Shown piece by piece: positions 1 to 12,697 of a DNA stretch of 64,000 nucleotides. Below the pieces are notes generated by a model that was given only the letters and a program-made list of their open reading frames with translations, had not been told where the DNA came from and searched no databases. Made by a program: the position numbers and the translations under genes. Location of the stretch: the NCBI GenBank assembly GCA_026182355.1, contig JAPFBL010001617.1:3817001-3881000 (forward strand), given 5' to 3'. Each line of letters opens with the position of its first letter. Position 1 is the stretch's first letter. Source of the stretch: Hermatobates lingyangjiaoensis. Lineage: Eukaryota > Arthropoda > Insecta > Hemiptera > Hermatobatidae.

Positions 1-80
1 AATGCACCAGGAAACTAATTTTTAGAAAGTAGGGCTTATTTTCGGCGAAATATATACATATATATATAATCTCGAAAATG

Positions 81-126
<46 letters not shown>

Positions 127-268
127 TAAGATTTCACAGTACACACGTAGAAAAAAATCAACGTCTAAACCATAGTGAAAAAAAATCAGAAATATGGCTT
201 AGATCTTTTAATCAAAACAATTGATCTACATCAGTCTAATTTATACTGAGCACTTACTAATTCATACA
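1..268. repeat. AT-rich flank with (TA)n microsatellite
   Basis: A (TA)n tract of about 45 bases lies near 79-122, and a shorter one precedes it. The sequence after it (aagatttcac) resembles the hairpin-like end found next to (TA)n in the Penelope-like copies at 52.3 and 57.2 kb, so this may be the edge of such an element. No gene is visible. Confidence 0.6.
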
Positions 269-432
269 TACGAGGGTCGTCCAGAAAATAAGTTCCGTTT
301 TGGTCTGTAGGGCGGTAGGAGTGATTTTTGCCAAATCCGGCAACACCGCTCGAAAGAGGAGAGGTGGGGGAATAGAATGAGAGGTGGGGGACCTCAGTCG
401 GTCAATTACCAACGTCAGGGCAGGTAGTTGAA

Positions 433-864
433 ATGGAGCCCTCCATGTCACGTCCCGCCACCTCGATCCCCGTTCCCTCTCGAGTTGTTTTGCGCGGAGT
501 GATTCAATTTCTTTATGCACAGGGTTTCAAATCAGTTCAAATTCACGAACAGCTCATTTCTGTTTATGGAGAAGGTCTAATGAGTGAATCAATGGTGAGG
601 AGATGGGTACGTGAATTTAAGGCGGGAAGACATTCACTTGAGGATGAAAGTGGGAGAGGCAGACCCTCAGTTGTGACGGACGAAATTGTCGCAGAAATCG
701 ACAATGCAATTCGTAAAGATCGTCGTTCAACCCTGGATGAACTCCACCTCAGTTTCCCAGACATCTCACGATCCCTCATCCATGAGATCGTCTCGGAAAA
801 AGTTGACTTTCGGAAAGTTTCCGCCCGGTGGGTCCCTAGAGAGCTGAATGTCTTCCCGCCTTAA
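433..864 (+). pseudogene. Mariner transposase N-terminal fragment (143 codons)
   Basis: The frame encodes the paired helix-turn-helix DNA-binding half of a mariner transposase. The first HTH covers about residues 25-62, including the stretch MVRRWVREFKAGRHS. The linker DESGRGRPS is at about 71-80, and the second HTH runs to the ARWVPREL motif near the end. Mariner transposases are usually about 340-350 residues with a DDD catalytic triad. This one stops at 143 because the inverted right arm replaces the catalytic domain, so it cannot catalyse transposition. It could still bind terminal repeats if expressed, which is inference. Confidence 0.85.
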
Positions 865-1069
865 ATTCACGTACCCATCTCCTCACCATTGATTCACTCA
901 TTAGACCTTCTCCATAAACAGAAATGAGCTGTTCGTGAATTTGAACTGATTTGAAACCCTGTGCATAAAGAAATTGAATCACTCCGCGCAAAACAACTCG
1001 AGAGGGAACGGGGATCGAGGTGGCGGGACGTGACATGGAGGGCTCCATTTCAACTACCTGCCCTGACAT
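836..1069 (-). pseudogene. Mirror copy of the mariner transposase 5' coding region
   Basis: This is the inverted arm duplicate of the transposase start. The same residues as the plus-strand copy are read from the minus strand up to the FKAGRHS motif, and the frame then leaves the arm. It is a by-product of the foldback rather than a separate gene. Confidence 0.8.
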
Positions 1070-1259
1070 TGGTAATTGACCGACTGAGGTCCCCCACCTC
1101 TCATTCTATTCCCCCACCTCTCCTCTTTCGAGCGGTGTTGCCGGATTTGGCAAAAACCACTCCTACCGCCCTACAGACCAAAACGGAACTTATTTTCTGG
1201 ACGACCCTCATACATTATTACTGTGGTTTAGACGTTTATACATATGTACAAACTGACTT

Positions 1260-1870
1260 CACAGAAAAAAAAAAAAACTGACTTCACAAAAACTCACTAC
1301 TTTATTTCTACTGCGTCTTCATTAGGTAGAAAGATGTGAGCCACGCCAAAAGCATGTGAAAACTGAAGTTTTATTTAAAATGCATTCAATCAGTTTAGCG
1401 AACTTACGCAGGGAGGGTAGACAATAAAGATTAAAATAAATAATAACAAAAATAAGAGAATAAATGAAGAAGTAAATAATGCGGATAAATAAAAAAACAC
1501 ATTTTTAAAATAAGAAAACTGTATAAAAACGTTGGTATAAAACATACTATAAATTGAAAACAAATAAGTACACAAAATTGTTTAAAAAGACTATATAAAT
1601 AATAATGAAGAGTAATTAGCGATTCAGGCAAACCCAGGAGCAGATCTACCTACCTACAAATAAGTGTTTCTTCTAAAGCTTTCAAAGTAATATTAGCGTT
1701 GGGGTCAGGAATTTGTCTAAGAACGTACACACAGAAAGAACCATTGAAACTGAGTCCTTGAGGGGCAACGTGAATTTCATACGCAAGCTTAGATAGTTTA
1801 AGTCAAACCCACAGAAAAATTAAAAAGTGGTTGCGGCGCTATAAATAAACGCAGTTACTAAAGAGAGAAA
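1260..1870 (-). mobile_element. Decayed 3' end of a Penelope-like element (GIY-YIG region)
   Basis: On the minus strand, about 1860-1640 translates with interruptions to a frame containing NCVYL, then GLSFNGSF and then ITLKALEE. It is homologous to the better copy at 14.8-15.1 kb, where the GIY-YIG-like core is readable. About 300 bp further downstream on the minus strand, near 1290-1330, lies an eroded hammerhead-like core (CTAATGA followed by GAAA). The order of endonuclease then terminal repeat fits a Penelope-like element. No intact coding capacity remains. Confidence 0.5.
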
Positions 1871-4273
1871 GTAAAGACATGGACAGGATTGTTGATAGAG
1901 CAAAGAAGTATGGTTTAACCACCAAGAATTCCTACATTATGTGGATATGGTTGCCAAAGAAACAGAATACTGCAGTAACAAAGATGCACCTAGCTTAAAA
2001 TAGCAACGGCTAAAAAAAAAGAAAATATAAATCAGCAATGTAACATGTTACGCAAGATATACAAAGCTAAATAATGCTTACCTCAAATACTAGTTTAAGC
2101 AGTTAACATTTTAATAATAATTGATTATTTTCTCGGAAGAGTAATTATTTGCATGGACCCATTAACACCATGGTAATAAGTAGTGATGAGAAGAGGTATC
2201 TGTTTAATCCGTTGAATTAATATAGTGACTTATATTCTGTTGAACTATGTATAGCTTTGTTATATTCAGGAACACAATCTTCCGCAATACTGTTCAAGCT
2301 CGGCTATCTCCTTCGTTGATCTTGAATCGTTCCTTGTTGACCAGCATAAGATTCAGTTTTTCATTTATATTTTATACACTGGCTTCTAGTTGTGGAGATC
2401 CTGATAAAATGATGGACTGAAATCAATTTCTTAGGGGATATATTTCCTGCAAAACCGATTCAGCGGTAGGTCTTTTCAGGCTTTTTATTGCAGTTAAATG
2501 TGTTTGGGCAGGAGATATTTTATTCGCTTTGATTAAGTGACCCAGATACTTCATTAAATTTGCTACTAACTTGAATTTTTCGAACTTTAGATTAAACTTT
2601 CCTCTTTTTTAACTTTTAAACATTTTGAAATATGATGCATGCGATCTGTCTGACTGCGTGAGAATATGATACAATTATATGTATTATATAGTTAGTGCAG
2701 AAATGATCTAAATTATTCCATTGTATAATAATTGAGAGAATGCACCAACAAAAAAAAAGGGACATTTTTCTCTCCAAAAGGCAGCACTGAAAATATAAAT
2801 TTACCATATTTTGTGATAAATGTCGTTTTTCCTCGGTCCGTTATTTTGAGTACGATGCACCAAATGATGTCAGCTAGGGTGAAGTTTGTACTATGTGAAA
2901 CTTTACCCGTCCATCACTGACAGTAGAAAAAGAATAACACTGGGGAACGATCAACTTATCCAAATTTCAAAAATGAATACAAAGTCTTGATTTCGGAGTA
3001 TTCATTTCTTTTTATTCTAAAGATACTAGCAGAACAAAAGCGGAATCCAACTCTACTATTACATCGCTTTTAATATTTTTTTAATTGTTCTTTACTCTTT
3101 TTCTCAACAAGAATTGTGCATTTATATACTCACATTTAATTAACTTTATTTCTACTACTTAGACTTAGTTCCCCATGTAAAATTTATCTTTAGCGCAATT
3201 TTTTGGTGTTTATTAATTAATAATTAATAAACACAAATTATTAATTGTTTGTTAACATCTTTTATCCGATTTTGTTTCTTCTTATGACTTCTTGTCACTG
3301 ACTATAGTCGTATATTTTAACGGTACATTATTCTGATTAGATATTTGAAAAATCTTGCTTTTTGTCAATCTTTGAAATATATTTTGATAACCATTCTGTA
3401 AAGATTAAATTCTTATAACAGTAAAAAGGTTATAAAAAAATGCTATTTTGTTATTTTTCACGGCAATATTATTTTAAAAATGTTATTTTTTTGTCACCAC
3501 CAATATGTTATTTTTCGTCGCAAAAGTTTTTAGGTTGCTAATTATGTTTATGCTAATTATATTATCTTATCTACCACATTATACTTGCCCGGGCTCAACT
3601 ACAAAGTAATCTATTGACTGTTCTGAAAACGTCATTATGTTTCGTTAATTTAGTTTTAAAACATAAACAACTTTTTGATTTATTAATGTAACATTAAACT
3701 CACTGACCTATACAGGTCTTACTATTATTTTATTATTTATGTGTACGTTTATTTTTATCAATAGAAAAAAAATAGTTCAATACAATTGCTTGATCATCCA
3801 AACTATATTGAACTTCATTAATATTTTATATTTTTTTTTAAGCATATAAAGTTAAATTCCTACATTCTTGTACAGGATGGAAGCGGTTTGGCCAGCCCAG
3901 AGCTTCACACATTTATCATTTTTTAAACATTATTTTATTTAATTTTTTCTTGGGTTTTATAGAATTTAAGTTGCTTGAGTTAACTTTTCTATTCTTATCA
4001 TTTCTATAAAGTTTCCGTGTATTTGTCTTTTATTATAAATGTAATCCCTTTCTTGAATTCAGCAATGTTTTCTCTATCGAGTTGGTTCTGCACATCAATC
4101 GAGCACCACAACAATCATATATACTCTAAGAATAACAATGATGTTTGCTTCAGCCTTTAAACATAGCATCTCTTTTGCCAGAGCGTATTCAATAAGTGAA
4201 TTTCCTATGTGTTTGTAACTGAATTTTTTCTTAAAAGAGCACCAATCATTGTCGATGAATACTATAAAAAATC
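1871..4273. other. AT-rich sequence without recognisable genes
   Basis: No supported coding region, RNA gene or repeat end is visible. One perfect 14-bp palindrome with a single-base centre lies at 3206-3234 (GTGTTTATTAATTA and its complement). Short open frames here lack any domain signature. Confidence 0.6.
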
Positions 4274-4330
4274 CAGAGGGGCCTACACTCAACTTTACCA
4301 TAAGTAAATGTAATAAACTCATTATCAAGT
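4274..4330 (+). repeat. Family A repeat, 5' end fragment
   Basis: The sequence matches the first ~55 bases of family A (GGCCTACACTCAACTTTAC followed by ATAAGTAAA), then similarity stops. Compare the starts at 4918, 41735, 55895 and 58985. Confidence 0.6.
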
Positions 4331-4914
4331 CACTGAGTTTGTTTTTATCTTAATGGGACTATAGTGTAGATGTGATATTAAACACTATGGTAGAGGCTAT
4401 GAAACTTCAAATAATTTATTTCGTCTACTTATTAAAGTAACAGTAGTTATTTAGAGTAGATCATCCTATTGCATAAGCCTTCAGTAATTACAGTTTTAAC
4501 TGTGGTAAGTTCAACATTTACATTAATTATTCTTGCATTCGATTGTTGTAAACCACTATATAGTTCCTGAATGAATACATCAATACATTAGTACAAATTT
4601 AATAAAGTCGAGAGCATAATACAAAAGGCCTCTTCATTTCCATCCATGCAACAGTCTAGAGTGACTCATTTAACAATTAAATAGTGTTCTATTTGGTTAA
4701 CGAAAAGTTTTTGTTTTATAATTGCGAGAGGAGGGAAAAACTGTTTTAACATATTGTACAAAAGAGTATCGCTACAGTTATTTGGTTTTGCTCAAAAGCT
4801 TTATAGTGTTATCCTACCATTTGTATGCCAAATTTCATAATTTTATGTGAGACTTGACATGGAGCGTGGTCACTAACTTTTAAAATGCATTCCCGCCCAC
4901 ATACACTCATACAT
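4331..4914. other. AT-rich sequence without recognisable features
   Basis: I see no gene or recognisable repeat between the family A fragment and the long family A copy. Confidence 0.5.
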
Positions 4915-6600
4915 AAAAAAAAATCTGGAGTGACCTACACTCAACTTTACTATAAGTAAACATAATAACATACTTCTTGGGTGTATAATAAATAAATGTC
5001 TAAATGACAGATGTCTTTCATTCCTGGAGGTAGTACAGGTAGTGATTTATTCACTTATCAATATATATGTTTATACATTGAATATTTAAGACAAATTTTC
5101 CCATTTAAATCTTGAAAATATTCCAATTTTGTTTGACAAATGTCAGAAACATCTAAGAAAAAACATTGTTTTGAGATAATTCTTAATTTAAGATGTCTGT
5201 TAAATTCATTTTTCTTCCAAGATGTTTTCAATTTTTAATGATGTTTTATATTTTTGGTCTTTTATAGAATTACTATACTAGGAGTTTCATGAGTTTTTAG
5301 TATTTAATAAAAACCACTTTTCTTTCCATTTGTAAAAAATCATATGTACCAATTTACTCTGAGTGAGTGTAATTTTTTTTCTGCTAGTGTACTCTGTTAT
5401 ATGGTTGCTGTGAAAGTATCTTGAGAAAAAATACTACTTTTATTATTAATTACAGTTATTCAGTATAATTTAAAACTTTTATATCTGGAAGCTAGAAATT
5501 ATTAAAAATGATAGCTATGAACTACTAGACTAAAATAGTGAAAATTCTGAATACTTGTCAACCAATATAAATCCTCTTTCTTTAGGAAAGAGACCATTCC
5601 TCACACTTCAATTTTACCCAATAATATTATAACTCACACACGAAAATAATTTACAACTGATATTAACTTTTGTTCAAGAGTACAATACAATATATAGATT
5701 GATTACAGCATTTTGTGAGACAAATCTATCATACCAACGATAGCAACAAACATTTATGTTTATTGGGAGTGAATTTTTACATGTAAAAATATTATTCCTA
5801 TTACATATCATATAAGTCAATGTGTTATTTCAATTTTTCTATTATAAACATCAATTTTATTTTATTGGATTTGCTCAAAAAATTCGAAGTCAATGTAAAC
5901 AATGTAAAAAAATAATGTTAAAAAATCCTTAGTCTAGGATAAACAAACAGTTGTTATAGCTTTATTGCTCTTTGCCTTAATTAAAATTTTATGAATATTT
6001 TTTTACAAATTGCTAATTTTTTATTCCATTTTTGGTCAAATTTTGATGATTTTTTAATGAGCCGTTTAGCGTCAAAAAAACATTTTCTGAAAACAGAAAA
6101 ATTATTTTTTAACACAAAAAATTACATTCGCCCTTTTGGTGAATGTAATTTTGAAAACAATTATCTCAACTCATTTGCCATTTAATGTTATATTTTTAGG
6201 TATAGTTTTATTTTGATCAGTCAAACGGTATGGACTGTATCGCTCTCACAAGCTTTGAGATTGAATTATAAGTCAACATTTTTACATTTTATTGAAAAAA
6301 AAATATTCCCGGTTGTTTCAAAATTCTGAATATATTTTTCGTTTGTTCCATTTGTTGCCTCAAAGATAATGTCAAAATTTCAAAACTCTAGGGTTATCAG
6401 TTTAGGAGAAATAAACGTTTTCTAAAAAACGGTTTTTGGCAAAAAAAGTGCCTTTCCCATCATGAATAATTCCTCCGAAACAATGGGGATCATCTACACT
6501 ATGGGGCCCATTTTTGTGTAAAATATCAACTTGATTCATCAAATCAAATGATCTATCAAATTTTCCACGATCTCTATACTTTACTTATAGTAAAGTAGAA
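4915..6600 (+). repeat. Family A interspersed repeat, near full length
   Basis: It begins with TCTGGAGTGACCTACACTCA and ends with the perfect hairpin TACTTTACT-tat-AGTAAAGTA near 6581-6601. Internal landmarks shared with other copies include the segment around AATGAGCCGTTTAGCGTC (6056-6073) and TATCGCTCTCACAAGC (6238-6253). No conserved long reading frame is visible, so the family appears non-autonomous. Its class is not recognised. The start and end carry related palindromes (TTTACTATAAGTAAA). Confidence 0.75.
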
Positions 6601-8044
6601 AAGAAAAAAAAAAGTCAAAATGCAATCAGGGGATTATAAGAGTGTAAATACTTTGACATTTTCCAATCAATTTGATCTTGACTACTATATTTTAATGTAG
6701 TTAACTTATAGTAAAGTTAATACATTGTATTCTAAACAAATTGTCTACAGATCAAATAATTTCTGGAAGCAATATGAAAAAAGTTTTTATATCTTGAAAT
6801 TCAATTATAACCAATGTTTTTAATTTATTTTAGCTGTAACAATATGAAATTATTTCAAGTAGCGCTATCAATTTATATTAATTTTGATTATAAGAAGTAT
6901 ATTCAAAGTTCTTTCTTGCACTAAACTTCTTACTTTAGTCCACTGGGCTTGAATTAGTGCAAGAAAGAGAAACTCAGAAATATCATTTGCTTTAGAATAA
7001 AACAGCAGAAGATTGTTATATATGAGATATATATTTACTCTCATAATAAATTATGACGCAATTGTAAATTTATAGTGGGGTGATTTTCCCAGTAGAATAA
7101 ATGTAAGCGGACTTTTGGACCTCACAGTTGATGCATGTCTTAACACGTCAGTCACATTCGGGCTTCGCCAGACAGAACAGAACAAAATTACGTCTCATCA
7201 TGCTAAGGTATACCTTATATGATTTGTTTTAGTGTATGGATCATGTCCTATGATATTATTTTTCATCATTTCCTTTATACATTCTTTTACATACATTAGA
7301 TACAATATTTTATGCACAATACCTGTATTAAAAGTTAAATGTAAGTTATTTTACTTCTTTTTGATCTATCAATGCCAAACAAAGTCTTAGTTCATGTAAT
7401 TTTAGTTTAACAGTTAGAATTTATACAGCTAATCTATAATAATTTCTTTTCAATAATTAAATAAGATTGATTACAATGAAATTAAGAATGCATAATTAAA
7501 TTTTTTAGTCCAGTTGTTTTATATAAGTTTACTAAACAGTTGCAATGAGTCGGTTTATCCCCTCTACGTATTTTATGCTACTTTTCAACTAATCAATAAT
7601 TAGAGATTTACTTCTATCAATTATTTGCGCAGCAACATCCTGCAAATGGCGTCTGAAATTTATTTTTTTCGAGTAAATTAGGTGTACTTCGACTTCTTAC
7701 TGTTAAATTATGAACAAATTCTTGAAATGGATTTAAAAAAATGTAAAATAATTATCTAATTAATAAAATACATTAAATTTTTTAAGAATCAGTTATAATT
7801 TTTTAGTTGAATGCTTGATTTAAGCTTACCCTCTTTAAACTTTGAATGTTAAACCTGTAAGCTTACCACTATCTTTGATTCCCGTATCCTCTCTTGTTCT
7901 CACTCCCTCTTCATCCCTGTCATACACTTCTCTCTCTCTAGACTGTGTTGCGCTCTCTTTTTCTTCTTCTCCGTCTCACACCCTATATCTCGCTGTCCTC
8001 TCATACTTAACCACTGATCTATGTTACAATGTGTCAATTCTATT
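6601..8044. other. AT-rich spacer between two convergent family A copies
   Basis: No supported gene. A perfect 15-bp inverted repeat (TCTTTCTTGCACTAA at 6910-6924, complement at 6954-6968) encloses a 29-base loop. A CT-rich run lies at about 7880-7990 and gives a spurious open frame. Confidence 0.5.
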
Positions 8045-9975
8045 GTTTTACTTTACTATAAGTAATCGTGATTTACGTTATGATTTACTATAAGTACTAT
8101 ATAGTGATCGTGAAAAAAATCGATCTCGAGATTTTGACGGAATTACACGTTTTGAGGTCCCAGAAGTCGTTTTATGAAGTTTCCTCAATGATGTCTGTGT
8201 GTGGATGGATGGGTGAGTATGTATCCAAAGATTTAGACACGCTACGGTCCAGAATCGTTGATGGATCTATTGTTTGAGAACAATAATGCAGGATGGAAAA
8301 GTCTCTTTTTTTGCCAAAAATCTGCTTTAAAACTAAATTTTTTCCTCCTAAACTACTAATTTTAGAGTTTTGAAATTTTTTTCATCATCATACAGATTAC
8401 AAATAAACGAAAAATATATACAGATTTTTAAAACAACAGGAAATTTTTTTCAATAAAATGTAAACATTTGACTTATAATTCAATCTGAAAACTTGTGAGA
8501 GCGATACAAGCTATACTGTTTGACAAAATAAAACTATATCTAAAAATTGAAATTTATGAGTAAAATAAGTTGATATAATTTTTTTTAAATTACATTTACC
8601 AACGAGGTGTTACAGTACAGTAACAGTTTCTATTTTCGGAAAATGTTTTTTTGACGCTAAACGGCTCATTAAAAAAACATAAAAATTTTCTCAAAACAAT
8701 TTTACAAAAATTAGCAGCTTATAAGAAAAGTTCATGAAATTTCAATTACGGCAAAGAGCAATAAAGCTATAAAAACTAATTGTTTATCCTAGACTAACGG
8801 ATTGCCTGCTATACTTTTCGAATTTATTGATATTTATTTACGTTGTTTACATTGTCTTCGAAATTTTTTGAGTGAATTCACTGAAATCAAATTGATGTTT
8901 ATAATGGAAAAATTTAAATAATTTATTGACTTATGTGAGATATAAGAGGAATAATATTTTTACATGGAAAACATCAACACCAATAAACATTAATTTCTGT
9001 TGCTTTCCTTTCCTTGGTGTGTTGGATTTAATGCTTTACTAACAAAATGCTTTAATCAATCTATATATTACACTCTTGAACAAAACTTAATATCAGTTGT
9101 AAATTATTGAAATTATGTATCAAAGTATCTTTGGGTAATATTAAAGTATGAGGAATGGACTGTTTCTCATTATTTTTATTATTATCCATTATTTTTAAAA
9201 ATTTTAAGCTTCTTAGTTCCAGCTATAAAAGTTTTAAATTATACTGAATAGCTGGCTTTGACTTTGAATTGAGTATGTAAAACTGGCTGATTACTAATAT
9301 ATTTTTTCTCAACATACATTCACAGCAACTACGAGTATAACGTTGCCTGCGTGCTGTACTATAAGAGAGTAAAACACGCAGGAAAAAGATATCACTTGCT
9401 CAAAGGGAATTGGAAAATGTAAATTTTGACAAATGGAAAGAAAAGTAATTTTTATTAAATACTAGGAAGGCATAAAATTTCCAGTATAATAATTCTATAA
9501 AAGACTAAACATGTAAAAGATAATTCAAAATTGAAAACATTCTTTGCAGAATAATAAATGTAATAATCCTAAATCTTAAATTAGGAATACATCTTAGATA
9601 AAATGGGAATATTTTCAAGTTTTAAATGGTAAAATTTAAAAATTTAAATAGAGATCCACTGGCTATTGGAACAAAAGCCATATTCTCCGGTAAGAGATTA
9701 TGTCGTACCAGGATATCTACACTTTCGCTTTTCACAAATGTTACTACTACTGTAGTTATACTAATGATATTATATACATCAGTGTCGTAATATATAGAAA
9801 TAATTAGATATACTGATAAGTGGATCAGTCTCTATCTATACTACCTCCATGAATGAAATACTAATAAACATTTCCCATTTAGAAATTTATATTATACCTA
9901 AATGGTATAATATTATATACATTATATATTATACCATATACCATGAAGTATGATATTATGTTTATCAGAAAGTAT
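8045..9975 (-). repeat. Family A repeat, minus-strand copy with an unoccupied Helitron site
   Basis: It runs on the minus strand from about 9975 to 8045 and shares the whole internal order with the copy at 4915-6600. It matters because at 9455-9475 it reads attaaata|ctaggaagg with nothing inserted. The homologous site in another copy is interrupted by the 16.4 kb Helitron-like element (21795|38184), so this copy serves as an empty-site control. Confidence 0.75.
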
Positions 9976-10449
9976 ATTATTCACCTGTTCCCTTATAGAA
10001 ATTTAATATATTGATTCAGGTTTATACAATTAGAATTATTCAAAAATAGATTTCATATTTTTACATGTACCCAAAATATATGTGTTCCTCTATACAATGT
10101 AAAATAAAATTATGAGAAATATTCAGTCTGTTTACATTATTAATTTATGGCAGATCATTATAACAGAGTAGAAGAAGTTTTTAATTGAAATCACAATGCA
10201 TTCATTCACGGGAATCATATGTGTTCAATTCGAAGCCGCATGTAAAATAATCTAAGGTGACATTGTATTTCTATACATTGTATATATATATCTTATATCT
10301 GTACATTGTATCTAACCCACATTTAGGTCCAACTATCAATATTTCATTATATTAATTTCTTAGATATTTTATTTGTCTTAGAGAGTTATTTCTATTTTGT
10401 AACATAAACAGAAAATGGTTAATTTTTCATGTAAATTTATCATGTGAGA
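9976..10449. other. AT-rich sequence, no gene seen
   Basis: I see only AT-rich simple sequence and nothing that can be named. Confidence 0.5.
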
Positions 10450-11315
10450 CGTTTACAAGTTTTCATTCCTTGAGACAATACAGATAGTGATTGATACATT
10501 TGTCAATATACAGGTTATTTTTGTTTATCACATAACTGATGCGTAAATGCATAAATGGTATTGCCACAGCCTTAATAACCCTTTTGTAAAACCATAGTAA
10601 AGATTTTGTTTTACAAAATTATCTCCTACAGAGTGACATGGCTTTTGTTCCTATAGCCAATGAATCTCTTACAAGGACATCATTAAAATAACACGACCAA
10701 TGGCTCTGTTAAATTTGAAGTAGTAAGTCTAACCTCCTTTTATATTGAAGATTTAAGACAAAGAGTTCTGTTTAAGACTTCCAAATATTCCTATTTGGTG
10801 AGATAAACGGTAGAAAAAGTTAACAAAAAATGTTAGGGTTATTGGATCACTGAGGAATTAGCTTAAAAATTAGATTATTCTTGTAATATATAACCATAGA
10901 GTTCATTCCTCAATTCAATATTACACAAAGTTAAAAAAAAATTATACCATCTCATCCGCCACATAAAGTTCTATTTATAAGTAAAATTTCATTTTAATCC
11001 GTCAAACGAGTGGGTTGTATCGCTCTCACAAACTTTCAGATTGAATTATAAGTAAAAGTTTTTACATTTTATTGAAAAAAAAAAATATTTCCTATTGTTT
11101 TAAAAATCTGAGAACATTCCTCATTTATTTTTTTTATAGACTCTGCAAAATTTCAAGACTCTAGAATTAGTAGTTTAGGAAAAAAAAATGTTTTCTTTTT
11201 TTTCAATCATCGAAAAAACTTCATAAAACGACTTTTGGGACCTTAAAACATGTAATTCCGTCAAAATTTCGAGATGGAATATTTTCACGATTACTATACT
11301 TATAGTAAAGTAAAA
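10450..11315 (+). repeat. Family A repeat with an internal deletion
   Basis: It contains the 5' third of the family (TTCATTCCTTGAGACAATAC onward) and then jumps, near 10870-10950, to the 3' third (TATCGCTCTCACAAAC to the ACTTATAGTAAAGT end). The middle ~900 bp found in other copies is missing. Confidence 0.65.
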
Positions 11316-11974
11316 AAGAATCTCTCCAGCCTTGCCAGGTAATTAAGCCTATCTTTTTTTAAATTTAACCCATACCATAGAGGGGTAACCGTCCACTACT
11401 ATATTTTTTTTTGTTTTAAGATTGGAATTTTCGGCTTCTGAGTTGGAGATAAAGAAAATTTCAAAGTGTTGAAATAATTGCTTAACCTTTACACTATCAC
11501 TTTTTGCATTTTATTGTTACCTTTAAGAAGAGGAGAAATAATGATTATATATGATAATATTCAATTAGCAGTGGCTTATATTATTTTTCTCCGGTCACCA
11601 AAGCGTGTTTATATTATTAGATTTACACATACTGTAGTGACCACAACAATTTTGATACCAATCAAGACAGGGGTTTTCGAGGGTTGGTCGAAGACACACA
11701 CACTTTACCTATTCGTAAAGCTGCACAAACTCATTTTAAGATATGCGTGAAGAGATTATCAAATAACGAACACTGTCATTTAATTAAAACAACATTACCT
11801 CACAGAATATTTACAGTCACTATTAAGACAAATGTGTTCCAAATAGATGTTATTTTTTTATGTAAGGAAAGTAGAATGCCTGAAGGGATTAAAATTATTT
11901 TTCCAGATAGTGAAGTTTAAGTGAACTAGGAAGGTCGCTTTCTACTTGGCTTTGAGTTAAACTAAACAGTTCAT
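11316..11974. other. Unassigned sequence upstream of the non-LTR remnant
   Basis: Two overlapping short frames (11478-11750 and 11684-11920) are open in different frames. Neither shows a recognised domain. I do not call a gene here. Confidence 0.4.
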
Positions 11975-12067
11975 AATAATAATATTAAGGGTGGGGAGAC
12001 CAAAGGCCTGGAAAGTAGGCCACCAGATGGGCCCTTTTTGCCTACCTCAAGGGACCTGGACCTACCC

Positions 12068-12265
12068 TCAGGAATATCTTCCTGATCTCTCCATAAAGAT
12101 CAGAAGATCTTTCCGCACAACTTCCTTTAATTTTTCTTTCTTAATAGTGCTTGTTCCGTACACATTTAATCTGATTAGGCTGAATGCAGGACAGTCTGCC
12201 AGATAGTGGACAGAAGTTTCCTCTTCTCCACAATTTTGACATACTGCACTGCTCTCTAAGCCCAT
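12068..12265 (-). pseudogene. LINE C-terminal zinc-knuckle fragment
   Basis: The motif CQNCGEEETSVHYLADCPAF has the CxxC...H...C spacing found at the C-terminus of RNase H-bearing LINE polyproteins. It belongs to the same decayed element as the RNase H fragment upstream on the minus strand, from which it is separated by frameshifts. Confidence 0.7.
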
Positions 12266-12697
12266 AATATTTATATGTCTTCTAAATCTACAGTGACTAC
12301 AGTGAGAACTCCTATTAGGTTTCTCAGTCTAGTCTTACAATGCCCTAGAAGAAAATTCTTATTTTTGGTAATAGGGCCCGAGATAAACTGTTTGGCTAGT
12401 CTGTTGCCCTGACAGTTCAGCCAACTTCTCTTTAATCTATGCTGCAGCCGGACATTAATTAGATGTCTAACTCTAACAGCAGAGAGTGGAAACGCCGGTT
12501 CCGGCCCTACAAAGGGCGTTTCAGCACCGATTTTGGCTAATGAATCGGCCTTTCTGTTGCCAAAAACGCCACTATGCCCCGGAACCTATATCAGTCTGAC
12601 TGACTTGATGCTGTCAGGTTCATTTAGTGTCTCCTGACATTCCTGTACTAATACAGAAGAAGGTGCCGAAGACATTAACGATTTAATAGCCGCCTGA

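Larger units (their letters stand above)
271..1210. mobile_element. Mariner-derived foldback element with 364-bp inverted arms
   Basis: The two arms, 271-634 and 847-1210, are near-perfect reverse complements of equal length (364 bp), around a unique 212-bp loop. The outer ends read CGAGGGTCGTCCAGAAAATA and its complement with one mismatch at the first base. A TA dinucleotide flanks each side (269-270 and 1211-1212), the target duplication expected of Tc1/mariner elements. The left arm plus loop encodes the start of a mariner transposase. The right arm is an inverted copy of the 5' part in place of the catalytic half. This is a non-autonomous derivative. Confidence 0.9.

Noticed and set aside
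11478..11920. Two overlapping frames of 90 and 78 codons
   Set aside because: They lie in different frames over the same bases with no recognised motif, so at most one could be real and neither is supported.
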